Shown: in pieces, positions 36,737 through 44,678 of the stretch
Layout of the letters: the number at the start of each line of letters is the position of its first letter
Position numbering within the stretch: the first letter of the stretch is position 1
The notes under the pieces: model-generated
The model's database searches: none
Told to the model about the DNA's origin: nothing
What the model saw: only the letters and a program-made list of their open reading frames with translations
Assembly (NCBI RefSeq): GCF_003236175.1
Contig: NZ_QKTW01000010.1
Location: forward strand, 93,958-157,957
Source: Taibaiella soli
Lineage (GTDB): Bacteria; Bacteroidota; Bacteroidia; Chitinophagales; Chitinophagaceae
Reading direction: 5' to 3'
Length of the DNA stretch: 64,000 nt
Translations under genes and position numbers: made by a program

Positions 36737-38329
36737 CTAGTTCATACCATGCTTTATTAGCTTTTCGCGCAACAATTCTTTACCCTGTTGTGTTACGAAC
36801 ACCAGATAAGAACCTTCCGGCAAATCAGACAAATTAATCCTACAAGCTTCCTCCATATGAGATTCATTTCTGACTAATAAGCCTGCGGCATTATAGACCT
36901 GTACATTATAAGGCATTTCACTCTTCGGGAGACCAACGATATTAACGAAACCACTTGTTGGGTTGGGATAAACAACCACTACCCCATTTTCTTTTACTCC
37001 AGGCACCAGCGATTCATTTGCTATAGTACCCGTTCTTCTCTGCGCAGCCTGCGTTGTAGCTGGTTCCAATACCATTGAATTTACATCCAATTCTTTACCC
37101 GTTGCCGAAGTATAGGAAAATGCATCATTGAGATTCACTTCCGGCGAGACTACGTAAATCGTCGCGAGGTTTGCTTCTACGCCCGGATCTACAATTCCAG
37201 TTATCGCTATCGATTTACCAGTAACCAAAGAGATACCCGGATTGCTGGTTGTATAAGCTGCATTTCGCTGCGACTGAATTCCAGAAGTACCAGCTATAGC
37301 CTTATCCGCACCATAATGATCGCTAAACAATACAGAATTGTCCTCTTTTATCGATTTTTTATAATCCCCGCTAGCCAGCAAATCTTGTTCTGTTCTGCTC
37401 TTCCAGCAATTAGCCTTGATTTCATCCATAATTACCGACATGCTACTTACTTCGATGCTCCCCGAGTAAAGCAACTTCTTTCCGGGATCTGTTAGCGCTA
37501 CAACAGCATCAGGTATCTGAGAATAAGTACGAAGCCCTTTCAATGCACCAGTAACATACGCGCCCGACGACGTTTTCTTTAATATAGGACCTCCTGAAGC
37601 GCCGGTCGATGTATTTTGTCTTGAATCTAACGACAACATGTAGTAGTTATCCCGGAACATATCATGAAATGCGTACTTAACAGAATCTATGATTCGCTGC
37701 GCCAGCTTGTGAGGATGACCAACAGCGAAAAAACGATCGTTTATGGTAAAAGAATTTTCAAAAGAATATCCGAGTGTACTAAAATTTTGAATAGGCAAAA
37801 AATCTTCATCTACTAGCAATAAAGCGATATCTGCTGTTCCGTCATTATCCTGAGAAAATTGATATGCGACCAACTCGGCTGGCAATGTCGCTGAATAGGA
37901 CGATAAATTCTCATTGTAAATGATATTAAAAGGAGCCGGACGACCCCAATATTTAAAATAGCTCTCAAGACTGACTTTACCGCCAATAGAAGGCGTTCCG
38001 GAAAAATAATTATTTATGAAATGCGCCGATGTACAGAAGCACTTTTTCTTATCAGACCTATACGTGTTGATGAAGAAGCCCGTCGCTGCTTTTAAGAAGC
38101 TATCAGGCGTCACATAAGAAAGGGCAACTACCGCAGTACTTGCGGTGTCTGCACCCGAAGTAGTCGTAAGTAACGGGAACAAATACGCATAATAATCATA
38201 GAACGATCCTCTGGGCGCCTGTGGAGGCTGCGCCGATGCCATTTGCGGTTTCTCAAAAAACAAAAGTATCAGCGTGCAGATAAGGATAAGAAAGCGTAAT
38301 CTCTGTTTCCCGCAATTACGTATTTGCAT
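36737..38329 (-). CDS. Trypsin-like serine protease with T9SS type A C-terminal sorting domain
   Basis: I choose the ATG at 38329, giving about 530 residues with a signal peptide (RLRFLILICTLILLFF...ASAQ). The open frame to 38383 adds 18 residues before it. The protease part has a likely His in CFCTSAHFINNY, Asp in GTADIALLLVDED and Ser in STGASGGPILKK, in the right order for a chymotrypsin fold; a possible linker of about 150 residues follows. The last 75 residues are a T9SS type A sorting domain (VVVYPNPTSGFVNIVGLP, LPEGSYLVFVTQQG). It should be secreted through the type IX system. The target is unknown. Confidence 0.85.
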   Translation of the reverse strand: MQIRNCGKQRLRFLILICTLILLFFEKPQMASAQPPQAPRGSFYDYYAYLFPLLTTTSGADTASTAVVALSYVTPDSFLKAATGFFINTYRSDKKKCFCTSAHFINNYFSGTPSIGGKVSLESYFKYWGRPAPFNIIYNENLSSYSATLPAELVAYQFSQDNDGTADIALLLVDEDFLPIQNFSTLGYSFENSFTINDRFFAVGHPHKLAQRIIDSVKYAFHDMFRDNYYMLSLDSRQNTSTGASGGPILKKTSSGAYVTGALKGLRTYSQIPDAVVALTDPGKKLLYSGSIEVSSMSVIMDEIKANCWKSRTEQDLLASGDYKKSIKEDNSVLFSDHYGADKAIAGTSGIQSQRNAAYTTSNPGISLVTGKSIAITGIVDPGVEANLATIYVVSPEVNLNDAFSYTSATGKELDVNSMVLEPATTQAAQRRTGTIANESLVPGVKENGVVVVYPNPTSGFVNIVGLPKSEMPYNVQVYNAAGLLVRNESHMEEACRINLSDLPEGSYLVFVTQQGKELLREKLIKHGMN

Positions 38330-38567
38330 AAATACAGTTTGACATTTTATCATAGAAGCCTGGTTTAGTATTAACAAGGCCACAACAAAAAGAATGCCAA
38401 AAAATAAAACAACATACTAATGTATACCTATTTCCAATAAAGCACGTTAGAAGATATTCCGTCAAGAAACTACGCCATTGCGGCACTAAGCAAAAAATTT
38501 TATTCGCATGAAAAAGCAAAAACGAAAAAAATGTTTATTTTTCGATACCGCTATGGCGTTACACATC

Positions 38568-38599
38568 TTTGCGGGAAACGCTCTTTATCGCTACTTTTA
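38568..38599 (+). promoter_or_regulatory. darBA promoter (TTTG - 20 bp - TACTTTTA)
   Basis: TTTG at 38568-38571 and TACTTTTA at 38592-38599 are separated by 20 bp, the usual spacing for the Bacteroidota primary sigma factor. The transcript would begin about 20 bases before the GTG start at 38624. Confidence 0.65.
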
Positions 38600-38623
38600 C
38601 AAATTCAAATTCAAATTCAGACT

Positions 38624-39760
38624 GTGAGATCCGTTTATATTACAAGGGTATCGAAATTTTTACCCAATGAGCCGATTGGAAATGACGAAATGGAAGGAGT
38701 ACTTGGAATGGTTGGTGACAAACCTTCAAAAGCACGGGCAATTGTATTGCGCAACAATGGCATCAAGCGTCGTTTTTACGCATTAAAAAATGGCAAACGT
38801 ACGCACAGTAACGCGGAACTTGCATCGATTGCAATCAAACAACTGTTTGATGAAAAGCTCCCGATCAGCAAACTGCAGGTCCTCACTGCCGGCACTACTT
38901 CTCCTGAACAAATTTTACCATCGCACGCAGCAGCTATTCATGGTCAACTGGGCATCAATCAGCGCCTGGAACTGATCTCTGCAAGCGGCGCCTGCTGCAG
39001 CAGTATGCAGGGGCTCAAATATGCATTCATGGCTATTCGCAGCGGCGAGGCAGATGTGGCTGTAAGTGTGGGTTCTGAACGTTTTTCAAGCTGGCTGACT
39101 GCTGACCGTTTTCAACCAGAGGTGGAAAACCTGATGCAACTCGAGGCAAATCCTTATATCGCATTTGAAAAAGATTTTCTTCGCTGGATGCTGAGCGATG
39201 GTGCTGGTGCAGCTTTACTACAGCCAACACCAAATGAAGAAGGTATTTCTTTAAAGCTGGAATGGATTGAAACTACTTCTTTCGCTAACGAACTGGAGAC
39301 TTGTATGTATGCCGGTTCTGTAAAAAATGAAGATGGTTCTATCACTGGCTGGAATGATATGGATGTACCGGAATGGACGAAGAACAGCGTGTTTGCACTG
39401 AAACAAGACACTCGTTTGCTCGGTGAAAACATTGTTCCGAAAGGTGGCGTTTATCTGGCAGAACTGATGGAAAAACACGGTCTGACTGTGGATATGGTAG
39501 ACTACTATCTGCCGCATATGTCGAGCGAATTTTTCAAAAAGCAGATCTTTGAACACCACGAACGTATCGGTATGAATATTCCGTACGAGAAATGGTTTTA
39601 CAACCTGCCACAAGTAGGCAACGTAGGCAGTGCGTCTCCGTTCCTGATGCTGGAAGAACTATTTCACAGCGGCCGCCTGAAAAAAGGTGACCGTCTGCTC
39701 GTAATGGCTCCGGAAAGTGCTCGTTTTTCTTATGCTTACTTATACTTAACGGTAGTTTAA
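38624..39760 (+). CDS. darB: Ketoacyl-ACP synthase III-like enzyme of dialkylresorcinol/flexirubin type (DarB-like)
   Basis: I choose GTG 38624 (378 residues; VRSVYITRVSKFLPNEPIG is the normal start), because the promoter lies upstream of it and the 31 extra codons to 38531 look non-coding. The FabH-type triad is present: Cys in SASGACCSSMQG, His in YYLPHMSSEFF and Asn in VGNVGSASP. DarB supplies the beta-keto acyl unit that DarA condenses to a resorcinol ring in flexirubin-like pigments (family knowledge from Bacteroidota). It is followed after 19 bp by darA. No aryl polyene genes are in the window. Confidence 0.85.
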   Translation: MRSVYITRVSKFLPNEPIGNDEMEGVLGMVGDKPSKARAIVLRNNGIKRRFYALKNGKRTHSNAELASIAIKQLFDEKLPISKLQVLTAGTTSPEQILPSHAAAIHGQLGINQRLELISASGACCSSMQGLKYAFMAIRSGEADVAVSVGSERFSSWLTADRFQPEVENLMQLEANPYIAFEKDFLRWMLSDGAGAALLQPTPNEEGISLKLEWIETTSFANELETCMYAGSVKNEDGSITGWNDMDVPEWTKNSVFALKQDTRLLGENIVPKGGVYLAELMEKHGLTVDMVDYYLPHMSSEFFKKQIFEHHERIGMNIPYEKWFYNLPQVGNVGSASPFLMLEELFHSGRLKKGDRLLVMAPESARFSYAYLYLTVV

Positions 39761-39779
39761 TCGCCGTTTAAATCTACTC

Positions 39780-40709
39780 ATGAAACCACGCATTCTCGTA
39801 CTTTACTATTCGCAATCCGGTCAGTTGCGCCAGATTCTTGATAATATCACCAACGATATCAAGGATGATGTAACACTGGACTATGGCGTCATTGAACCAG
39901 AAAAACCGTTTCCGTTTCCATGGAAGGCCTATACTTTTTTTGATGCGATGCCGGAAACCGTTGAGCGGATTCCTGTTTCGCTGAAACCGCTGCCACAGAA
40001 CATTTTCCAACAGCAATACGATCTCGTAATTATCGGCTACCAGCCTTGGTTTTTGAATCCGTCACAGCCTACTACGTCTTTTCTGAAAAGTGAAGATGCA
40101 AAGAAACTGCTGAAAGGAAAACCAGTGATCACGGTTGTTGGCTGTCGCAATATGTGGCTGCACGGGCAGGAAAAAGTGAAGGAAGACCTCTTCAATATTG
40201 GCGCGAATCTCGTGGGCAATATTGTGCTGGTTGATAAAAATCCGAATCTGACTTCGTTGCTTACAATCATCCGTTGGCAGTTTAAAGGTCAGAAGGAACG
40301 CTCTAAATATCTGCCACCGGCTGGTGTGCAAGATGCAGACATCAAAGCGGCACACCGTTTTGGCAAGCCGATTCTGGAAGCCTTACAACAAAACAAACTG
40401 GACCAACTGCAAAGCACCATTCTCGGCGATGGCGCGGTTGAGCTGAATCCGGGACTGGTTTTGCTGGAACAACAAGGGATTAAAAACTTCCGTTACTGGG
40501 CGAAATTCATCCGCGAAAAAGGCGGCCCTGGAGATCCGAACCGTGCCGGTCGTGTGACGATGTTTAAACGTCTGCTGTTGATGGGTATTTTTGTACTCTC
40601 ACCTATTAAAGGTATTTCTGCGAAAATTAAATTGCAGCTGAACAAAAAAAGCCTCGCACGCGATGTGGACTACTTTAAACAAGTTGGCTACGAAGCAGGG
40701 CGAATTTAG
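39780..40709 (+). CDS. darA: Dialkylresorcinol condensing enzyme (DarA-like)
   Basis: The 309-residue protein opens with a flavodoxin-like ILVLYYSQSGQLRQIL, typical of proteins annotated as DarA in Bacteroidota, and has VIIGYQPWFLNPSQPTTSFL and VITVVGCRNMWLHGQEKV. DarA condenses two acyl precursors into the cyclohexanedione that becomes a dialkylresorcinol. The gene directly follows darB (19 bp) and ends in a terminator, so the two form a small operon. The flavodoxin-like N-terminus does not fit a simple condensation and may bind a cofactor. Confidence 0.85.
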   Translation: MKPRILVLYYSQSGQLRQILDNITNDIKDDVTLDYGVIEPEKPFPFPWKAYTFFDAMPETVERIPVSLKPLPQNIFQQQYDLVIIGYQPWFLNPSQPTTSFLKSEDAKKLLKGKPVITVVGCRNMWLHGQEKVKEDLFNIGANLVGNIVLVDKNPNLTSLLTIIRWQFKGQKERSKYLPPAGVQDADIKAAHRFGKPILEALQQNKLDQLQSTILGDGAVELNPGLVLLEQQGIKNFRYWAKFIREKGGPGDPNRAGRVTMFKRLLLMGIFVLSPIKGISAKIKLQLNKKSLARDVDYFKQVGYEAGRI

Positions 40710-40756
40710 TTATTGGTAATTTTTGATTGAATATTTGAGATTGTCCACAATATTCT

Positions 40757-40789
40757 AAATCCCGTTTGAATTTTTCAGGCGGGATTTTT
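40757..40789 (+). terminator. Rho-independent terminator of darBA
   Basis: AAATCCCG(t)T ... C(a)GGCGGGATTT with a T5 run gives a moderate stem, 48 bp after the darA stop. Confidence 0.75.
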
Positions 40790-40810
40790 GCTTTATGTAA
40801 TTGTTCCTTC

Positions 40811-40952
40811 GCGAAATCAGATCCCCACTTCCCGTTCCTCGTCATCGGGATGACACTCGCGAGTGTGGTCCATTGCGGGTTTCACATAGCGTGTATAAAA
40901 AACAGGATCATCACGATGAGTCTCGTAGGGCGAAGTGGTGATCTGATTTCGC
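40811..40952. repeat. Extragenic element with perfect GCGAAATCAGATC inverted ends (copy B)
   Basis: The ends GCGAAATCAGATC (40811-40823) and GATCTGATTTCGC (40940-40952) are a perfect 13-bp inverted repeat, and the dyad extends imperfectly for about 25 bp (CCCACTTCCC against GGGCGAAGTGG). Copy A at 1160-1372 has the same ends. No coding capacity is visible inside. It looks like a small non-autonomous element or a structural repeat. Confidence 0.7.
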
Positions 40953-41019
40953 ATTTAATACTCGCATTGATTCCTACTTTTCATTGGTACAAAAGAGAGG
41001 CGTCACGAAATAATTGGTA

Positions 41020-41289
41020 CTAATCCCAACTAATTCCGTATTTCAATCTTTGCTGCTTTCTTGATTTAATAATTCTGCCGAATGCATCGCCTTGTGGGAG
41101 CACTTTCACGATTCGTTTTGCAGGAATAGAATGAGATAAAACGATTTGATAATCTTCAAAAGCATACATCATCAAATCAAGATCATTTAATGCTGCGGCA
41201 CGTGGAGATTTGCGCACCACTTGCTCGACCAACTCCATCAAAATCGCATGGTATTGATCATGTTTCCCGACAGCCGCGCTTACAGGCAC
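41020..41289 (-). pseudogene. Possible fragment of a helical protein (unknown)
   Basis: An 89-codon frame with a poor GTG start has a coding-like end (ILMELVEQVVRKSPRAAAL, then RIVKVLPQGDAFGRIIKSRK). A stop codon lies only 5 codons upstream of the GTG, and an ATG exists in another frame there, so the 5' part seems lost by a frameshift or deletion. It is surrounded by repeats. It may also be a real short gene; no family is recognised. Confidence 0.4.
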
Positions 41290-41647
41290 TGCACTACCAT
41301 CTCAAACAGCAATTTTTTGTTTTTCTCGCAACGCCACAACGCTCACAAATAAGTTTCCCGCAGATTGCTTTCCGCCGGCGGGATAAACTCAAACCTCGCA
41401 ACGTAAGAGACAAAGACGCAAAGCACTCATTCCGCATTCACAATCGGTCATAACACCATTGACGTTTGATATTTCACGTTTGACCCACAAAAACACATTC
41501 ATTACATTAAAACACATTGCCCACATTAACCCTTTACCCATTTACCCCGTTGACCAATTAACCAATTTTTTACCTTTAACACCAGCTTGACAGGTATTTC
41601 CTTATTTTCATTTTCTGCTAATTTTATCGGCAGATAAGACATGCTGC

Positions 41648-43039
41648 ATGGATCGTAAACAAATCATCAGAAAACTCCGTTACTATTTTCAATACATCCC
41701 TTTTACATTGAATACACTGCTTTATGCAGCGGCATTCTACATTGCCTGGCATTTGCTCTACAGGCCTGCTCCCAAGAAATTAGAAGAAGATACTGATTCA
41801 TTCCGTCAGATCGTTTTGCTGATGGCTAAGATGGCGTTCTGGTTCCTGTTGGTATTTGTAGGCGTATCTATCTTAAGTACAATTATTTCCTGGATTTATT
41901 ATAAATGGCTGCAGCAAAAACACAGCAAACGTTTGCAGGTAGCATTTACCAATGAAAGTAAAAAGGGCAAACAAAATCGGTTGTATATGGAAGCTTCGCT
42001 GGAAGGTGCTTTCCGGCCGATACTCGGGTTTGTAAATGGTCGTTTATTCTACGATGATTTATTGCTGACCGATAAATTCGCACTGCTTTCTAACAAAAGA
42101 AAGGAAAACAGCATGAAGCGTGTGGCCATTTCAGGTAAAAGCCGCATGCAATTACCCGACATCAAGGAATATCAACTGAAAGGTGGCTTCGTTTATTTCG
42201 AAGACATGCTCCATATCTTCTCCCTGGCTATTCAGCAGCCGGTTAGCGGACAATTTTATCAGCCACCAACTTTACAGGAAGAACAGGAGCAGGACGTATT
42301 TCCGAAGAAGACAGAAACAACAGATGTGCGCATCGATCAATTGCGTCGTGTGCAGGGAGATTTTTTCAACTATAAAGATTTTGAAACGGGCGACGATGTG
42401 CGTCGTATTGTTTGGAAAGTGTATGCCCGGAACCGCGATCTGGTGGTGCGTGTACCGGAATTATTTGAACCTTATGCTTCGCATGTATATTTCTACGCTT
42501 CGTTTGAAGCTGCTGTAAAACAGCAATGGCTGAATGATGATTACCTGCGGGAAATGCTCAATTATTACAAGAACAATGTCTGGACAATTTACGATGCGCT
42601 TTCTAAAAAAGAATGGGACATCCGCTATATCCCAGATCAGCATTTTACTTTACCAGAAGAGCTTTCGCCGAGAGATCGCGCGAGTCGTATAATCAGCAAC
42701 AGTGTATGGCAAAAAGGCCAGAATCTGGGTCAGTATTTTAATGCACGTTATGGTACGGCACTCTGCATTTCATCTTTAATTGACCTGAATGAATTACAGC
42801 AGATACTGGATAAATGCGATGGATCTACAGTTATTTACTTTGTGAAACTATCTCGTACATTCCGTCATTTCGTGGCGTGGAGCCTGTTAAAACGCGTTGT
42901 CTTCCTTCCGCCCAAAGACCGGCTAAGTAAGCTGCGCACCAAATGGACATTCGCGCCAATGCGCCTGCAATTGCAAAAACGGGAGAAAGAAATTGAGGCC
43001 ATGCTCCATAAAGCAGCAGCAACGACGGGGATTATTTAA
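41648..43039 (+). CDS. DUF58-domain membrane protein
   Basis: The 463-residue protein has two N-terminal membrane segments (about 15-35 and 58-82), a long central region and the DUF58 signature near 245-270 (FNYKDFETGDDVRRIVWKVYARN, RDLVVRVPE). DUF58 proteins form a vWA-like fold and are usually encoded beside MoxR-type AAA ATPases and vWA proteins. Here no MoxR gene is adjacent, and the C-terminal part (QLQKREKEIEAMLHKA) is helical. A TAATTTTA element lies 21 bp upstream of the ATG. The function is unknown. Confidence 0.82.
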   Translation: MDRKQIIRKLRYYFQYIPFTLNTLLYAAAFYIAWHLLYRPAPKKLEEDTDSFRQIVLLMAKMAFWFLLVFVGVSILSTIISWIYYKWLQQKHSKRLQVAFTNESKKGKQNRLYMEASLEGAFRPILGFVNGRLFYDDLLLTDKFALLSNKRKENSMKRVAISGKSRMQLPDIKEYQLKGGFVYFEDMLHIFSLAIQQPVSGQFYQPPTLQEEQEQDVFPKKTETTDVRIDQLRRVQGDFFNYKDFETGDDVRRIVWKVYARNRDLVVRVPELFEPYASHVYFYASFEAAVKQQWLNDDYLREMLNYYKNNVWTIYDALSKKEWDIRYIPDQHFTLPEELSPRDRASRIISNSVWQKGQNLGQYFNARYGTALCISSLIDLNELQQILDKCDGSTVIYFVKLSRTFRHFVAWSLLKRVVFLPPKDRLSKLRTKWTFAPMRLQLQKREKEIEAMLHKAAATTGII

Positions 43040-43142
43040 ATTCAAAAGTCAAAACCTAAAAGTTTTCTTATAACGGCACGGTAACGCAAAGCCTAAAGCG
43101 CAAAAACTATTCGCGATATTGCAAAACGCTCGTTGGACAATA

Positions 43143-43871
43143 TTAAGCTTTCGGCTTTTTTTTCCAGCGAATCGCGTAACTCACATAAAAGTTAAAATCG
43201 AAGATGGTGTTTTTATCGCCTTTACCGTAACCTGCGATATATGCTGGCGGCAATTCTTTGAGCGCACCTTGATTGAGGAGAAATTTGCCGCGTATATTCC
43301 AACCCAGAAACCAATGCTGCAGCAATTCTACCCGTACGCCACCTGTGATTTCCATCCAGTGCGCCATCAGGCTTTTCCCGGGCACCGAGCCAGAAGTCAT
43401 GCCCCACATTGGATCCTCCGTTGTATAAGTGGCATCGCTGCGCTGAATGAATGCAACACCATAACGCGCACCAATAAACGCCATATCCCAGTCTTTGCCG
43501 GTAAGCCTCTGCAGCATACATTTATCGACGCCTACTCTGAAAAATGAATTGGTACTGGTATAATTCAAATCATCGTAAGGCACTTTAGCGCTACCCCAGC
43601 CGCCTTCAACAGCTGCATACACCTCATTTCCGATATAATAATCCGCCTGAAACTCATAGCTCCTGCGATTATCATAAACCAGATTCTGAATCGGACGTGA
43701 AACATCGACACCAAAACGAAGCTGATGCGGCAAATCAAATTTCGGTGCTTTTCTGCGATGCGTCGTAGTGTCTGCAGCCGCAGTATTTGCAGGTTGCTGC
43801 TGCGCAAACAGGTCCATTGCCGGAATCAACAGCAACAGGAAGAAAAAGAATATTTTTTTAAACGAAAGCAT
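43143..43871 (-). CDS. DUF6048-like outer-membrane or secreted protein
   Basis: The 242-residue protein has a signal peptide (KIFFFFLLLLIPAMDLFAQ) and a beta-rich body (YEFQADYYIGNEVYAAVEGGWGSAK, NFYVSYAIRWKKKPKA at the end) that looks like a small beta-barrel. It resembles the proteins called DUF6048 in Bacteroidota, which often follow a DUF6452 gene, as here. It overlaps the upstream gene by one base (TAATG) and is the last of the pheT unit. The function is unknown. Confidence 0.75.
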   Translation of the reverse strand: MLSFKKIFFFFLLLLIPAMDLFAQQQPANTAAADTTTHRRKAPKFDLPHQLRFGVDVSRPIQNLVYDNRRSYEFQADYYIGNEVYAAVEGGWGSAKVPYDDLNYTSTNSFFRVGVDKCMLQRLTGKDWDMAFIGARYGVAFIQRSDATYTTEDPMWGMTSGSVPGKSLMAHWMEITGGVRVELLQHWFLGWNIRGKFLLNQGALKELPPAYIAGYGKGDKNTIFDFNFYVSYAIRWKKKPKA

Positions 43872-44410
43872 TAAGAATTTTTGTGGATATAGATTTTCAG
43901 GTTCTCGATGTTTGCGTTTCCGTTAATAGTTCCGCTACTGAGCACTACCGAATCGATAGCATGAATATTGTCGGCAAAACCATGTCTGGTTGATTTAACG
44001 TTGTTGATACTATAGTAGTACGTATAACCACAGGCATTGGAAATAAACTTAAGCTGGCGGTAATAATAAAACGTAATTGTATCCCGGCGATCCAGATAAG
44101 CGGAATCCGGCACGAAATACCAGCTGCAGCTGTCTACCGTCGGATTGAGCGTAATTTCATTATAAAACTTATTTACATTTTGCCCCGCGGAATAACCTTT
44201 CTGAGGCGAATCTGCCGGTCCGAGAATCGGATTTAAAAGGAAGGTATCTAATACAGCCGTTCCAGTATCGGCAAAACGATATGCGCCCGCACGTACATAC
44301 ACAGTAGTGGGCGTCAGGCAGGGATCACGCTGCGTTTCGCAGGCAACCAGTCCCAACGTAAGCAATAACATAATGACTCCTGTAAAAAGGCTTCTGTCTT
44401 TCTTAGTCAT
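43871..44410 (-). CDS. DUF6452-like lipoprotein
   Basis: The 179-residue protein has a lipoprotein signal (VIMLLLTLGLVACETQRDPC, lipobox LVAC) and a beta-rich body with CLTPTTVYVRAGAYR and VDSCSWYFVPDS. This fits the DUF6452 group of Bacteroidota, usually next to a DUF6048 gene. It overlaps the coiled-coil gene by 8 bp upstream and the DUF6048-like gene by one base (TAATG). The function is unknown. Confidence 0.75.
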   Translation of the reverse strand: MTKKDRSLFTGVIMLLLTLGLVACETQRDPCLTPTTVYVRAGAYRFADTGTAVLDTFLLNPILGPADSPQKGYSAGQNVNKFYNEITLNPTVDSCSWYFVPDSAYLDRRDTITFYYYRQLKFISNACGYTYYYSINNVKSTRHGFADNIHAIDSVVLSSGTINGNANIENLKIYIHKNS

Positions 44411-44678
44411 TCAGTGCATTCAGTATTTGATCAATAGAGCCAATAACCGTATCAAGCTGCTGGCGCACCATTGCGCGCTCTTCTGGCGCAGTGATTACCT
44501 GTCCGAACTGCATCAGTTGAATTTGTTCTTCTTGTGTGGCCAGTCTTGCGTTCTGAATATCGATGGTCTGCAATTGCACTTTAACTGTTTCCTTCAGACG
44601 GGCATTTTCCGTCTGAAGGAGTGAGTATTTTTTCATCAACATATCCAGCTTGTCACGGAGCAATTGCAATTCCTGCAT
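44403..44678 (-). CDS. Small coiled-coil protein, pheT-linked (ZapB-like candidate)
   Basis: The 91-residue protein is a continuous coiled coil (LLRDKLDMLMKKYSLLQTENARLKE, TIDIQNARLATQEEQIQ) without a membrane segment. Its start overlaps the pheT stop (TAATG). In many Bacteroidota a zapA gene and a small coiled-coil gene follow pheT; here zapA is absent from the window and DUF6452/DUF6048 genes follow instead. A role in cell division is inferred only from shape and place. Confidence 0.7.
   Translation of the reverse strand: MQELQLLRDKLDMLMKKYSLLQTENARLKETVKVQLQTIDIQNARLATQEEQIQLMQFGQVITAPEERAMVRQQLDTVIGSIDQILNALND

Larger units (their letters stand above)
40710..41647. other. Gene-poor spacer of 938 bp
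   Basis: It holds the darBA terminator, repeat copy B, a probable gene fragment (41020-41289) and, from 41310 to 41640, text-like repeats (CTCGCAACG...AAAGACGCAAAGC, TTAACCC-TTTACCC) of the kind also found at 26630 and 30060. No intact gene is visible. Confidence 0.6.
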
